64,000 nucleotides of DNA from Salvia splendens (taxonomy: Eukaryota; Streptophyta; Magnoliopsida; Lamiales; Lamiaceae). Location of the stretch: positions 1 to 64,000 of the forward strand of contig NW_024599239.1 of NCBI RefSeq assembly GCF_004379255.2, written 5' to 3'. The translations under genes were made by a program, and so were the position numbers. Below the pieces are notes generated by a model. That model made no database searches and was not told where the DNA came from. It was given only the letters and a program-made list of their open reading frames with translations. This document shows, piece by piece, positions 1 through 10,250 of this stretch; position 1 is the stretch's first letter, and the number at the start of each line of letters is the position of its first letter.

Positions 1-1935
1 CTATTATTCTGATTTTACATCACTCTTGTTCACAAAACACATCACTCTTATTCTGATTTTATTTCAATCTTGTTCACAAAACACATCACCTTATTCTGAT
101 TTACTTCACTCTTGTTAACAAAACACATCACTCTTATTCTGAATTTACTTCACTCTTGTTCACAAAACACATCACTCTTTTTTTTGATTTTACTTCACTG
201 TTGTTTACAAACACATCACTCTTATTATTATTTTACTTCACCGTTGATTACAAAACACATCACTCTTACCAAGATTTTACTTCACTGTTGTTTACAAAAC
301 ACGTCACTATTATTCTGATTTTACATCACTCTTGTTCACAAAACACATCACTCTTATTCTGATTTGACTTCAATCTTGTTCACAAAACAGATCACTCTTA
401 TTCTGAATTTACTTCACTCTTGTTCACAAAACACATCACTCTTATTCTGATTTTACTTCACTCTTGTTCACAAAACACATCACTCTTATTCTGATTTAAT
501 TCACTCTTGTTCACAAAACATATCACTCTTATTCTGATTTTACTTCACTCTTGTTTACAAAACACATCACTCTTATTTTGATTTTACTTCACTCTTGTTT
601 ACAAAACACATCACTCTTATTATGATTTTACTTCACTGTTGATTACAAAACACATCGCTCTTAGCATGATTTTACTTCACTGTTGTTTACAAAACACGTC
701 ACTATTATTCTGATTTTATATCACTCTTGTTCACAAAACACATCACTCTTATTCTGATTTTATTTCAATCTTGTTCACAAAACACATCACTCTTACTCTG
801 ATTTTACTTCACTCTTGTTTACAAAACACATCACTATTATTTTGATTTTGTTTCATTCTTGTTTACAAAACACATCACTCTTATTTTGATTTTACTTCAC
901 TCTTGTTTACAAAACACATCAATCTTATTATGATTTTACTTCATCGTTGATTACAAAACACATCACTCTTAGCATGATTTTACTTCACTGTTGTTTACAA
1001 AACACGTCACTATTATTCTGATTTTACATCACTCTTGTTCACAAAACACATCACTCTTATTCTGATTTTATTTCAATCTTGTTCACAAAACACATCACCC
1101 TTATTCTGATTTTACTTCACTCTTGTTCACAAAACACATCACTCATATTCTGAATTTACTTCACTCTTGTTCACAAAACACATCACTCTTATTTTGATTT
1201 TACTTCACTCTTGTTTACAAAACACATCACTCTTATTATGATTTTACTTCACCGTTGATTACAAAACACATCACTCTTACCATGATTTTACTTCACTGTT
1301 GTTTACAAAACACGTCACTATTATTCTGATTTTACATCACTCTTGTTCACAAAACACATCACTCTTATTCTGATTTGACTTCAATCTTGTTAACAAAACA
1401 CATCACTCTTATTCTGATTTTACTTCACTCCTGTTCTCAAAACACATCACTCTTATTCTGATTTTACTTCACTCTTGTTCACAAAACATATCACTCTTAT
1501 TCTGATTTTACTTCACTCTTGTTTACAAAACACATCACTCTTATTTGATTTTACTTCACTCTTGTTTACAAAACACATCACTCTTATTCTGATTTTACTT
1601 CGCTCTTGTTTACAAAACACATCACTCTTATTCTGATTTTACTTCACTCTTGTTTACAAAACACATCATTCTTATTCTTTTACAAAACACATCACTCTTG
1701 TTTTGATTTTACTTCACTCTTGTTTACAAAACACATCACTCTTATTATGATTTTACTTCACTGTTGATTACCAAACACATCACTCTTAGCATGATTTTAC
1801 TTCACTGTTGTTTACAAAACACGTCACTATTATTCTGATTTTACATCACTCTTGTTCACAAAACACATCACTCTTATTCTGATTTTATTTCAATCTTGTT
1901 CACAAAACACATCACCCTTATTCTGATTTTACTTC
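1..1935. repeat. 44-bp satellite array, left block
   Basis: Head-to-tail copies of a 44-bp AT-rich unit. Each unit has two similar arms, TCACTCTTGTTC and TCACTCTTATTC, 22 bp apart. Variant units (CCGTTGATTAC, TTAGCATG, ACACGTCAC, TTTCAATC) recur in a fixed order, which shows higher-order organisation. A half-register irregularity lies near 1672-1690. The block ends at the 5-bp target site ACTTC (1931-1935) next to the solo LTR. The short ORFs here are only translations of the repeat. No gene is visible. Confidence 0.97.
1931..1935. repeat. Target site duplication ACTTC, left copy (outer solo LTR)
   Basis: ACTTC directly precedes the TG of the solo LTR at 1936. The same five bases follow its terminal CA at 12845-12849. 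Both copies belong to the satellite unit, so the array reads through once the insertion is removed. Confidence 0.9.
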
Positions 1936-2167
1936 TGTAACACCCCTTACTCGGTTAGTTTTAACCAAATAAGTGACGTTACCTTTCGGTACGATCGATA
2001 AACAAAACCTGCCTATTTTTTTTTTAACTATTTTGCAACACTCAACATACAATACTATCATAAAAGAAACTAAACCTGATAACACCACTACTATACATAA
2101 CAAAATAACATTAACCTGTTTATATAGACATACCTACAACTCCACTAGCAAAAAGAAGGTTATAACC
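1936..2167 (-). mobile_element. Solo LTR, left part (interrupted by the nested element)
   Basis: This is one half of an LTR-like element beginning TGTAACACCCC on the plus strand. Its other half is at 12651-12844 and ends GATATTACA. Together they make about 426 bp with TG...CA ends and a 5-bp TSD. On the minus strand it reads TGTAATATCCC...GGGTGTTACA, with a TATA-like box (CTATATAAAC) around 2119-2128. Minus is therefore the likely sense. No internal domain or second LTR is present, so a solo LTR formed by LTR-LTR recombination is the simplest reading. A short non-autonomous element is the alternative. Confidence 0.8.
2163..2167. repeat. Target site duplication TAACC, left copy (inner gypsy element)
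   Basis: TAACC at 2163-2167 abuts the element end at 2168. It is repeated at 12646-12650, directly after the other LTR. This shows that the inner element inserted into the solo LTR by ordinary integrase action. Confidence 0.92.
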
Positions 2168-4379
2168 TGTCACGCCCGCATTTCCTAAGGATAGGAAGTA
2201 CGGTGGACCGCGACTAGGGGAGGAATAAAAAAGCGGGGAAGAAAGGGGAGAACAGGAATATTTGACCCAAAAGCATTTATTAAAAAGAAGTTCACTTCAA
2301 ACATTGTACTAAGAAGACATTTCTAAAGTTAATGTAAACAGAGTTAAATAAAAACAATGTATCGGATTACAAAGCAGCGGAAAAGACCAAAAGACAGATG
2401 ATGCCGGGTATGACGACACGACACCATCCAAAAGACCAAGTAAAACACTCATTTGGCTTTCACTGCTCAACATCCGTCATCCCCATCGCCGCTCAACCTG
2501 CACATTAAGAAAACAACATGCAGGGCTGAGTACTTATTGCACTCAGTGGACACACGCCAAAATCATAGTTTGTCATGCCACATCAGTGTAACCTTGGGGT
2601 TTTAAGTGTAAGAAAGTAACCCAAGTACACAAAATATATTTCATAAATTCGACTGCGCAGTCATTTTCAGATATTGCCACCCTTATTCCCACTATCATAC
2701 ACTATCTGATCCAACCATGACAAGGGGCGTGGCCACACCCCAGGTCAACTAGACCGGCCAACTTGCTCTCAGATGGCTCCCGGTCTCGTGTACACTAGCC
2801 TGAGGGTTCGCAGCCCAACAGACCCGAATTCGATTAAACATATGTGGTAAACCACTTCAGATAGGTTTCAAAACAAAACAATTGGCAAGACAAACAGTTC
2901 ACCTCCATAAACATTTCCGGAACAAAGTCCGTATTTAAAGATAACCCACATAAAAGTAGGGTAGAAAAGCCCACCTCGATTGCTTAGCTTTTAAAACAGT
3001 TCCCTTCAACCACACTTTCCTCGTAAAAGATCACCCTTTTTGAAAGATAAATAAATCATGATTAGAGTCAGGGTAGACGATGTTTAAACGACAATGCATG
3101 ATTCCTACGTGGACGACTTCAACATCTAGCACGTTACACGAACACACACTTAACAACATCTCATAAGCCAAACACACAAAGACACGCCCGAAAACACACC
3201 CCGCACGCACCCGACACGCATACGACGTACTCAAAACGCGCACACGACACACACACAACACTCAAACTCCTGGCATACCCTTACTGTGCAACGGCTCACT
3301 TGGCACCTGTCTCGGCATAGTCCAGTGTACACTCACTTTCCTCCAACCTCCGATTCTCAAACCCTATACGACATTCACACCACACCTCCTACGTCCCAAA
3401 ACACACCCAAACACCTGGGTCATCCCTTCAAAACTCTCCACAACACTGCCCTAGGCCGAACCCTACAACTCTCGGCCAACACACACGAAACCCTCGAACC
3501 AAACACTGATTTTCCCGAGCCATCTCTTGGCCAAACACACCCACATGCTTCACAAAACACAACACTCAGAAACACACCCAAAGCACACACAAACATCACC
3601 CAGAACACACCACACGCAGAACTGCGCAGTTTACTTGCAAAAATCATAGTAAAATCATACGACATCCAATGAAGCTGAAATTTACACACCACACCGAAGA
3701 CACATCCAAGTTTATACGGTTAAAATTTCGTACCAAAAGGAGATCGTTTGCTCAGTCAAAACGGGGGTCGGAACCCACTGTCAGTTACTAACAAAACATG
3801 CTCGACAACAACACATAATCACAAAACCTATTCAGCATCTAAACCTTCCCAAAACGTCCTACATGCATGTTTTTTGAATTAAACGAGAGTTGAGGCCTTG
3901 TATTACCTTTCCCGGATAGTTCAACGTAGTGTAAAAGCTTTACTTCCTCTTACGACTCCGATTCACGACGAAGGAGGGTATCACCTTGAGGAATCCAAGA
4001 AGATGATGAGAGGGAGTGAATGGAAGAAGGTAAAAACCGAGAGGGAGAAGGGAGGAAGCTTACCGGTGTTGAGATTGTGAGGGAGAAGAGAGAACCGATG
4101 ATTGATTGTGATTGGGAAGGGAAAGATATCGGTTTTGTGGGAGTGGGGGGGGGGTTGAGAAGATCGTGGGGTGAGGGAGAGAACCGAGAGGGAGAGGGAG
4201 AGAGAGAGAGAGAGATATTTAATTTATTAATTAGGATATTAATTTGCTTTTCAAAAACCATAAACTAAATATTCACACCCATAAATAATGTAAAACAAAT
4301 AAAACATACCACACCATATCTTAAACAAGATATTCACAAAAAGCAAACACCCCTTAATTAAAAAAAAACGGACATTACA
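2168..4379 (-). repeat. 3' LTR of the minus-strand gypsy element (2,212 bp)
   Basis: In element sense it starts TGTAATGTCCG (4379 downward) and ends GCGGGCGTGACA (2168). It matches 10251-12645 nearly base for base but lacks a 186-bp GC-rich tandem segment. In sense order it holds an A+T-rich promoter-like stretch near 4215-4235, a CT-rich leader, a GTAAGC donor-like site (GT at 4063-4062), a block conserved with the other family (2865-2483), an acceptor-like AG at 2499-2498, and an AATAAA at 2281-2276. No ORF here looks genuine. Confidence 0.95.
2483..2865 (-). promoter_or_regulatory. Conserved LTR block with hairpin and acceptor-like site
   Basis: About 380 bp that aligns well with 19501-19876 in the LTR of the other, diverged element, whereas the rest of the two LTRs does not obviously align. 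It includes the hairpin CTGAGT-9 nt-ACTCAG (2526-2546) and, in sense, the acceptor-like TTTTCTTAATGTGCAG ending at 2498. The same block is at 10566-10948 in the 5' LTR. Its function is unknown; it may lie in R or U5. Confidence 0.6.
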
Positions 4380-4392
4380 TTCCTCCCACCTT
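4380..4392 (-). promoter_or_regulatory. Polypurine tract
   Basis: In element sense AAGGTGGGAGGAA, immediately upstream of the 3' LTR start at 4379. This is the expected plus-strand primer position. Confidence 0.85.
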
Positions 4393-4398
4393 AAAAAA

Positions 4399-4417
4399 AA
4401 ATTTCGTCCCGATATTT
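4399..4417 (-). other. Hairpin upstream of the polypurine tract
   Basis: An inverted repeat with AAATATCG and CGAAATTT arms around GGA (one mismatch). It lies between the pol stop and the polypurine tract. The other family has the perfect version at the same place. Confidence 0.6.
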
Positions 4418-4424
4418 CCCTAGA

Positions 4425-7400
4425 TTACTCAAACAGCTCCGGAAACTTCTCTCTCATCTTATCTTCTAATTCCCATGTTGCTTCTTCGACTCCATGATTC
4501 CTCCACCGTACTTTCACCGAAGCAATTGACTTATTCCTCAATTCTTGCACCCTTCGATCCAAAATGGCCTCGGGCTTCTCCTCATAACTTAGATCGGGAT
4601 TTAGGACCATCATCTCTTCTTGGTGAACGATGTGTGTGGGGTCAAACACGTACTTCCTCAATTGTGACACATGGAAGACGTTGTGCACATTTCCAAAGCT
4701 TGGTGGTAGAGCCAACCTGTATGCTACCACGCCGACTCTATCCAAAATCTCGTATGGACCAATAAATCGGGGTCTCAGCTTTCCCTTCACTCCAAAACGA
4801 GTTATTCCCTTAGAAGGGGAAACTTTCAGAAAGACCTTTTCCCCGACCTCGAACTGTAACTCGGTCCTTCGAACATCCGCATAAGATTTCTGTCGATCTT
4901 GTGCCTCCTTGATCCTCCCACGGATTTGTCGGACAATCTCTATCATCTCTTCTACAGAGTCTGGTCCGAGAATTCTTCTCTCACCCACTTCATCCCAATA
5001 AAGTGGCGATCTACACTTCTTTCCATACAAGGCCTCATATGGGGCCATCTTGATAGTCGCCTGGTAACTATTGTTGTACGCGAATTCAACCAATGGCAAC
5101 ACTTCTTCCCAACCCCAGCCTCGATCAAGCACCACGGCTCGTAGCATGTCCTCCAAGGCTTGTATCGTTCTCTCCGACTGCCCGTCGGTTTGAGGGTGGA
5201 AAGCTGTACTGAAATTCAACTTAGTCCCCAACTCGCGTTGCAGGCTTGTCCAAAATCTAGAAGTGAATTTAGCATCACGATCAGATGTGATTGTCGCTGG
5301 AACTCCATGCAAGCGTATAATCTCCCGTACATATACCTTAGCCAACTGGTCGGATCCATAAGTAGCGCGAACCGGTACAAAGTGGGCAGATTTGGTGAGA
5401 CGATCTATAATCACCCAAATCACCGTGTTCCCTCGCTGGGATTTTGGCAGTCCTATCACAAAGTCCATTGCAATATGTTCCCACTTCCATTCCGGAATCT
5501 CGAGGGGTTGCAATTTCCCATAGGGCCGTTGGTGTAGCGCCTTTACTTGTTGACATGCCAGGCATCTCTCCACAAATGCCGCAACATGCTTTTTCATACC
5601 GTTCCACCAAAACTGTCTTTTCAAGTCTTGATACATTTTGGTGCTCCCTGGATGAGCAGCGTATGGGGTTTCATGTGCTTCTCTCATGATTTCCATCCTC
5701 AGGCCTTCATCCTTAGGCACACACAACCTTCCCTTGAATGTGAGACCATTATCCGCTGCCTCACGAAAATTTCCGAGTTCACCCGTCCTCACTTCTGAGC
5801 GAATCTTTTCTAGTAACGTATCTCGCCGTTGAGCTTCTACAATTCTGGCTCTTAAGTCGGGTTCCATCACCAACGTGGCTACTATCCCTTCCACAGTCTC
5901 GGGCATTCTCACCACTTCCAAGCGCATCTTACTGAACTCTTGGATTATACTCTCCTCGATAGTAAGAAAGGTGGCCAGCTGAGATTGAGACTTCCTACTA
6001 AGAGCATCGGCCACTACGTTTGCTTTTCCCGGATGGTAATTTATACCACAATCGTAGTCCTTCACCAACTCGAGCCACCTACGTTGGCGCATATTCAGCT
6101 CCTTTTGCTCAAAGAAGTACTTTAGACTCTTATGGTCCGTGTATATCTCACAACGGACTCCATAGAGATGGTGTCTCCAGATCTTCAAAGCATGCACCAC
6201 AGCTGCCAGTTCCAAGTCATGCGTCGGATAATTCAGTTCATGGGGCTTCAATTGTCTCGATGCATATGCAATCACTTTCCCCTTCTGCATAAGCACACAT
6301 CCCAGTCCCACCTTCGACGCATCCGTATATACCGCATAGTCAGTCTCTGGCTCCGGCACAGCTAGGATTGGTGCGGTGGTCAATTTCTCCTTCAACAACT
6401 GAAAGCTCGCCTCACATTCTGGCGTCCAAATCATCTTGACTCCCTTTTTCAGTTGTTGCGTCATTGGCCTTGCTATCTTCGAGAATCCCTCGATGAATCT
6501 TCGATAATAGCCCGCCAGTCCTAAAAAACTTCGGATTTCGTTTTGTGTAGAAGGTGACTTCCACTCCTGCACCGCTTCTACCTTGGCCGGATCTACACGA
6601 ATTCCATCTGAAGTTACTACATGTCCAAGAAAATTTACTTCCTTGAGCCAAAACTCGCATTTACTGAACTTGGCATATAGTTTCTCGTCCCTTAGAGTTG
6701 CTAGGACGGTTCTCAAGTGCTCTTTGTGCTCCTCCTCGTTCTTTGAGTAAACAAGCACGTCATCGATGAAAACCAGGACAAACCGATCCAGAAATGGATG
6801 GAACACGCGGTTCATAAGGTCCATGAACACTGCCGGGGCGTTCGTCAGTCCAAAAGGCATTACAACGAACTCATAATGACCATATCTTGTTCGAAAAGCT
6901 GTCTTGGGTACATCTTCTCGCCGAACCCTCAGCTGATGGTACCCAGACCTCAAATCCATCTTAGAGAAGACTCCTGCCCCTCGAAGTTGGTCAAACAAGT
7001 CGTCTATCCTTGGTAGTGGATACTTGTTCTTCAGCGTTAGTTTGTTTAGCTCCCGATAGTCGATGCACATCCTCATCGTTCCATCCTTCTTCTTTACAAA
7101 CAACACTGGTGCTCCCCATGGTGACACGCTAGGTCTAATGAATCCCAATTCCTGTAGCTCTTGCAGTTGCACCTTAAGCTCCTCCAACTCTTTTGGCGCC
7201 ATTCTATAAGGTGCTTTGGATATTGGTGCCGATCCGGGCTCCAGATCGATCGTGAATTCTACTTGCCTGTCGGGTGGGGGTCCCGGCAATGCATCGGGGA
7301 AGACATCGGGATATTCACTCACTATCGCCACATCTTCTATCTTCCTGTCTTTCTTCTCCTCCCCATTCAAATAAACAAGGTACGCTGGACATCCCTTCCT

Positions 7401-7874
7401 CATCATTGTAGTGGCTTGCAGCGCAGAGATAATAGACTTGCGTCGGCTCATTGGGACTCCGTGAAACTTCATCGGCTCTTTTCCGGGGGTTTCAAACGAA
7501 ATTTCCCTTTCTCTACAATGAAGGGTAACGTGGTTCTCCGCTAACCAATCCATACCCAAGATTATGTCTACGCTACCCATCGTCATTATTTGCAAATTAT
7601 AAGCCACTAAACTGAGTTCACCTATTCCAAAGTTCACACATGCACAAGATCGGGATATATCTATAGCCCCGCCTACCGGTGAGGTCACACTCATAGTGGG
7701 TTCGGTCTTAACAGTAGGTAATTCCAAAGTATCCACACAAGACGTTGATATAAAGGAATGCGACGCACCCGTATCAAACAAGACAACTATAGGCATATTG
7801 AGAAGTGTGCCCATACCTGCCAAGTTTCCTTGCTCAAAGGTTTCTTTCCCGTTTGCTGGCTGTTTCCCCTTCAA
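4425..7874 (-). CDS. pol: Pol region: protease, reverse transcriptase, RNase H, integrase, chromodomain tail
   Basis: This is an uninterrupted stretch of 1,149 codons. There is no ATG at 7874 (the codon is TTG) and the frame is open upstream to the gag stop at 8139-8141, so this is the main part of a gag-pol polyprotein. Counting from 7874: aspartic protease DTG at 34-36; RT with [15 protein letters not shown] near 251-265 and FIDD at 369-372; RNase H acidic residues D518, E555, D580, D623; integrase zinc-binding H734, H741, C771, C774; integrase D804, D865, E901 with D-35-E spacing; GPY/F segment near 1036-1060; chromodomain-like tail about 1100-1145. It copies the element RNA to DNA and inserts it. 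All catalytic residues are present, unlike the two copies at 20-34 kb. Confidence 0.95.
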   Translation of the reverse strand: MKGKQPANGKETFEQGNLAGMGTLLNMPIVVLFDTGASHSFISTSCVDTLELPTVKTEPTMSVTSPVGGAIDISRSCACVNFGIGELSLVAYNLQIMTMGSVDIILGMDWLAENHVTLHCREREISFETPGKEPMKFHGVPMSRRKSIISALQATTMMRKGCPAYLVYLNGEEKKDRKIEDVAIVSEYPDVFPDALPGPPPDRQVEFTIDLEPGSAPISKAPYRMAPKELEELKVQLQELQELGFIRPSVSPWGAPVLFVKKKDGTMRMCIDYRELNKLTLKNKYPLPRIDDLFDQLRGAGVFSKMDLRSGYHQLRVRREDVPKTAFRTRYGHYEFVVMPFGLTNAPAVFMDLMNRVFHPFLDRFVLVFIDDVLVYSKNEEEHKEHLRTVLATLRDEKLYAKFSKCEFWLKEVNFLGHVVTSDGIRVDPAKVEAVQEWKSPSTQNEIRSFLGLAGYYRRFIEGFSKIARPMTQQLKKGVKMIWTPECEASFQLLKEKLTTAPILAVPEPETDYAVYTDASKVGLGCVLMQKGKVIAYASRQLKPHELNYPTHDLELAAVVHALKIWRHHLYGVRCEIYTDHKSLKYFFEQKELNMRQRRWLELVKDYDCGINYHPGKANVVADALSRKSQSQLATFLTIEESIIQEFSKMRLEVVRMPETVEGIVATLVMEPDLRARIVEAQRRDTLLEKIRSEVRTGELGNFREAADNGLTFKGRLCVPKDEGLRMEIMREAHETPYAAHPGSTKMYQDLKRQFWWNGMKKHVAAFVERCLACQQVKALHQRPYGKLQPLEIPEWKWEHIAMDFVIGLPKSQRGNTVIWVIIDRLTKSAHFVPVRATYGSDQLAKVYVREIIRLHGVPATITSDRDAKFTSRFWTSLQRELGTKLNFSTAFHPQTDGQSERTIQALEDMLRAVVLDRGWGWEEVLPLVEFAYNNSYQATIKMAPYEALYGKKCRSPLYWDEVGERRILGPDSVEEMIEIVRQIRGRIKEAQDRQKSYADVRRTELQFEVGEKVFLKVSPSKGITRFGVKGKLRPRFIGPYEILDRVGVVAYRLALPPSFGNVHNVFHVSQLRKYVFDPTHIVHQEEMMVLNPDLSYEEKPEAILDRRVQELRNKSIASVKVRWRNHGVEEATWELEDKMREKFPELFE

Positions 7875-8138
7875 GGCGTAGGCCCTTGCTTGCGATGGTA
7901 ATCCTTGGCGGCGTTGTTGCGGTGGAGGTGCAGGTAGTGCCTGGGATTGTGGACGGAAACCTAGCTGGTTCTGTCTCGTTCCCGTTCCCCTGTTCTTATT
8001 TGGGCAGCTTCGGAAGTAATGGCCACTTCCACCACAGTTGAAGCACCTAGGGTCTCGACACTCCCCGGCGTGGTACTTGAAGCACCTTCCACATTGAGGG
8101 TTCCTCGGCGGAAAGTTTGCCCTCGGTTGGAAAGTATT
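7875..8138 (-). CDS. gag: Gag C-terminal part with two zinc fingers (in frame with pol)
   Basis: I translated this stretch by hand. It is open and in the same frame as gag upstream and pol downstream. It encodes two cysteine-histidine fingers: CX2CX3HX3C (8093-8058) and the canonical zinc knuckle CX2CX4HX4C (8045-8004). A Q- and P-rich linker leads to the protease. These fingers would bind element RNA in the particle. The TAG at 8139-8141 separates the segment from the gag N-terminal part, so it is translated only if that stop is bypassed. Confidence 0.85.
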
Positions 8139-8912
8139 CTATCTCCCACCATTGTAAGGTGGGTTCCTCATGTGTTGTGGCCTCTTACCACCATACTGAG
8201 CCTGGTCACCATCCCACCTACTCTTCTCTTGGTGGCCCGGCTGAGCTTGTAGAGGTGTCGCGTTTGTTGTTGCCACAACTCTTGGCTTAGGGAGTGCATC
8301 TTCCACGTCCAGTGCACAAGTCAAGATCTCCGAGTAGGAGAGTTCTCCTCGACAGGCCAATGCGGCCTTTATCTCATCTCTGAGCCCGGCCCGGAACTTC
8401 ACCGCCCATTTCTCATCGGTGTCCATCAACTCGGGCGCACATCGTGCCATCTGCGCGAGGGCTCGGTCATACTCGGTTACAGTCATTCGGCCTTGGCTTA
8501 GTGTGTGGAACTCTACCACCTTGGCCCGTCTGTACGTCTTTGGAACATACTTGTTATCGATCTCTACTTTAAACTCCTCCCATGTTAGCGCCTCCAGGCG
8601 GGCAGGATTCATAGTTCTTTGCCGAGTCTCCCACCAGTAATCGGCAGCACCTGACAGTTGAAAGGTAGCACCAGCAATGCGCTCCCTATCTGTGCACTCC
8701 ATGACCCTGAAGATACGCTCGAGGCCGCGTATCCACTCTTCCGCTTTGGATGGGTCTCCTTGTCCGTCAAATTTTGGGGGATTCTGCCTTGAGAACGTAA
8801 CTATGAATCTTTCTTGTTGAGGCGGGGGTGGAGGTGGTGGTGGTGGAGGTGGTGGAGGTGGTGCCTCCACGTTGGGTCCTTGTCGTGGTTGGCGTGCACG
8901 TCTTGGCGGCAT
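8139..8912 (-). CDS. gag: Gag, N-terminal 257 codons ending at an in-frame stop
   Basis: It starts at ATG 8912, in the context GAATCAGAATG shared with the other family's gag start. A basic N-terminus (MPPRRARQPRQ) precedes a run of about 15 prolines (about residues 18-32). A retrotransposon gag-like core follows, with FDGQGDPSKAEEWIRGLERIF, a WW pair, and YDRALAQMARCAPEL. Gag forms the virus-like particle. The TAG at 8139-8141 falls before the zinc fingers, while the reading frame continues unbroken after it. This is either an inactivating nonsense mutation or a recoding site. The other family has its gag stop elsewhere, and single-ORF gag-pol is usual for chromoviruses, so mutation is more likely. 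Confidence 0.88.
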   Translation of the reverse strand: MPPRRARQPRQGPNVEAPPPPPPPPPPPPPPQQERFIVTFSRQNPPKFDGQGDPSKAEEWIRGLERIFRVMECTDRERIAGATFQLSGAADYWWETRQRTMNPARLEALTWEEFKVEIDNKYVPKTYRRAKVVEFHTLSQGRMTVTEYDRALAQMARCAPELMDTDEKWAVKFRAGLRDEIKAALACRGELSYSEILTCALDVEDALPKPRVVATTNATPLQAQPGHQEKSRWDGDQAQYGGKRPQHMRNPPYNGGR

Positions 8913-9128
8913 TCTGATTCAATATCCAAAAAGTGTTACTACAATTCTCATCCAAAATTACCACTTTCTCAAAATTTTCTTATAAAATCTTCATGTAGTA
9001 TAAGATGCAACACATAGGATATATATATCAAAATCCAAATTCTCATTAAAAGAAAGAAGGCCAACATTGTTCCCAAGAGTAGATCGTACTGAAAGCAAAA
9101 ACTGAAAAGACAACGAACTATTCTAATT

Positions 9129-9650
9129 CTAGACTACGACTCTATCATCCTCATCCATAGGCCCTTCCTCCGGGTCTTCGTCGTCGTCCTCCTCGGAGTT
9201 CCCTGGCAGAGCCTCCTCATAAACATCTTCATACCCTTGTTCACCCTCGTACATGCTCACATACTTGTCCTGATACACGACCCTCTCTTCCACCTCCTGT
9301 GGGGGCTGCTCCTCTCGAGAGTCCACCAGTGCACAATACACGGCTTTCCGAAAGCCAGCCATGTCACCCACCATGTCATCGGTAGCGGGCTCATGCCACG
9401 TGTACCTCCTCGCCGTTCTTTCGGCCCACTCCTTCCAGCTATCGGGAAGCAAATCTATTAGCTTCTCAATGCCATCATGCTCTGTCACTCCGAACTCCTG
9501 AGCTGCCCTCCAGAGGGTGTCGAAGTGTGCCACGAACTCGATCAACGGTACGTGATCCTTCTTCCGGTACACTCTATAATCCCTGAGCACCCTCTGTGCC
9601 CTAAGTCTATCGCGATCACTCCGTCGCGCGGTTCGGAACATACGCGCCAT
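9129..9650 (-). CDS. Accessory ORF upstream of gag, 173 codons, function unknown
   Basis: A complete ATG-TAG ORF in gag sense, in the leader between primer site and gag and 216 nt before the gag ATG. It has a basic N-terminus (R/K-rich, residues 1-31). A helical middle (about 35-80) includes FVAHFDTLWRAAQEFG and a LIDLLPDSW segment. The tail (about 111-170) is strongly acidic with runs of E and D. The middle loosely recalls the second half of retrotransposon gag cores (compare YDRALAQMARCAPEL in the gag of this element), which is resemblance only. The other family has no matching ORF, and its leader is about 500 bp shorter. In sense, a pyrimidine tract ending CTATAG directly precedes the ATG, like a splice acceptor. 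Candidates are a gag-derived accessory protein or a captured host fragment. Confidence 0.65.
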   Translation of the reverse strand: MARMFRTARRSDRDRLRAQRVLRDYRVYRKKDHVPLIEFVAHFDTLWRAAQEFGVTEHDGIEKLIDLLPDSWKEWAERTARRYTWHEPATDDMVGDMAGFRKAVYCALVDSREEQPPQEVEERVVYQDKYVSMYEGEQGYEDVYEEALPGNSEEDDDEDPEEGPMDEDDRVVV

Positions 9651-10235
9651 CTATAGAAAAACAGAAACAACCGCCTCGCGTATAAAAACAGAGTGCATAA
9701 CCGAAGAAGAGAGAGAGAGAGTGTGTGCAGACGTATCGATGTTCTAAATCCAAGCCCGCTGGTGTTCAAAGGCCAAAAGCTCTTATCTATCATAGGTCCA
9801 AGAAGCACTAGTGAAATTCTATCACGTCTAAGTTCAAACATTCAAAAGGCCAACACATACTCACATAAAAGCTCACATCAACATTCACGTCATCATATCA
9901 TCACACATCAGCCACATGCTTTCATATAAGTTCATCATACATCAACAGTTCATAACACCATAACAGTTCATAACTCAAATAATTTCCAACTTTTCCACAT
10001 CACTTTGTACCCTTCCACATGTCTCAACATTTACTTAAACTTTACATAAAAATCGTTTTCAACACCAAAATCACAATTTCCTCCACTTCCATATACTTTC
10101 CAAAATTTCGAAATTTTCATTACCTCATTTCAGGTTGAGTGCGATGAGTCGGATGTTGAGCCAATGACACTTTTGAAAACTTACTCCAGTCAGAAAAAGA
10201 ATTTTTTGGGTCCAGAGCAGAAAGAGAAAACCTAG
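9651..10235 (-). other. Untranslated leader of the minus-strand element
   Basis: About 585 bp between the primer site and the accessory ORF. The 130 bp next to the primer site resemble the leader of the other family (GGCTCAACATCCGA and CTCAACCTGAAA motifs). The rest is unrelated AT-rich sequence with a CT microsatellite near 9708-9720. I see no ORF worth calling. Confidence 0.7.
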
Positions 10236-10247
10236 GCTCTGATACCA
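10236..10247 (-). promoter_or_regulatory. Primer binding site for tRNA-iMet
   Basis: In sense TGGTATCAGAGC, complementary to the 3' end of plant initiator tRNA-Met. It is separated by three bases from the 5' LTR end at 10251. It fixes the minus orientation of the element. Confidence 0.95.
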
Positions 10248-10250
10248 CTC

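Noticed and set aside
112..362. Many 60-87-codon ORFs in the satellite (also at 14-17 kb and 38-64 kb), reading like MFTKHITLILILLHSC
   Set aside because: They are the 44-bp repeat read in successive frames. 44 is not a multiple of 3, so three units give a 44-residue pattern. They start at TTG as well as ATG and recur at repeat spacing. No gene.
3286..4268. ORFs in the minus-element LTRs (3286-3672, 3898-4080, 3950-4261 and their copies at 11.1-12.5 kb)
   Set aside because: LTR sequence with low-complexity CT/GA and AC content, repeated identically because the LTRs are duplicated. No coding features.
7961..8152. 63-codon minus-strand ORF beginning [12 protein letters not shown]
   Set aside because: A different frame from gag-pol across the zinc-finger region. 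The gag frame there encodes clear Cys-His fingers, so this is a shadow.
4475..8252. Plus-strand ORFs opposite gag-pol of the minus element, and minus-strand ORFs opposite copies 1 and 2
   Set aside because: Antisense shadows of the coding frame, with no independent features.
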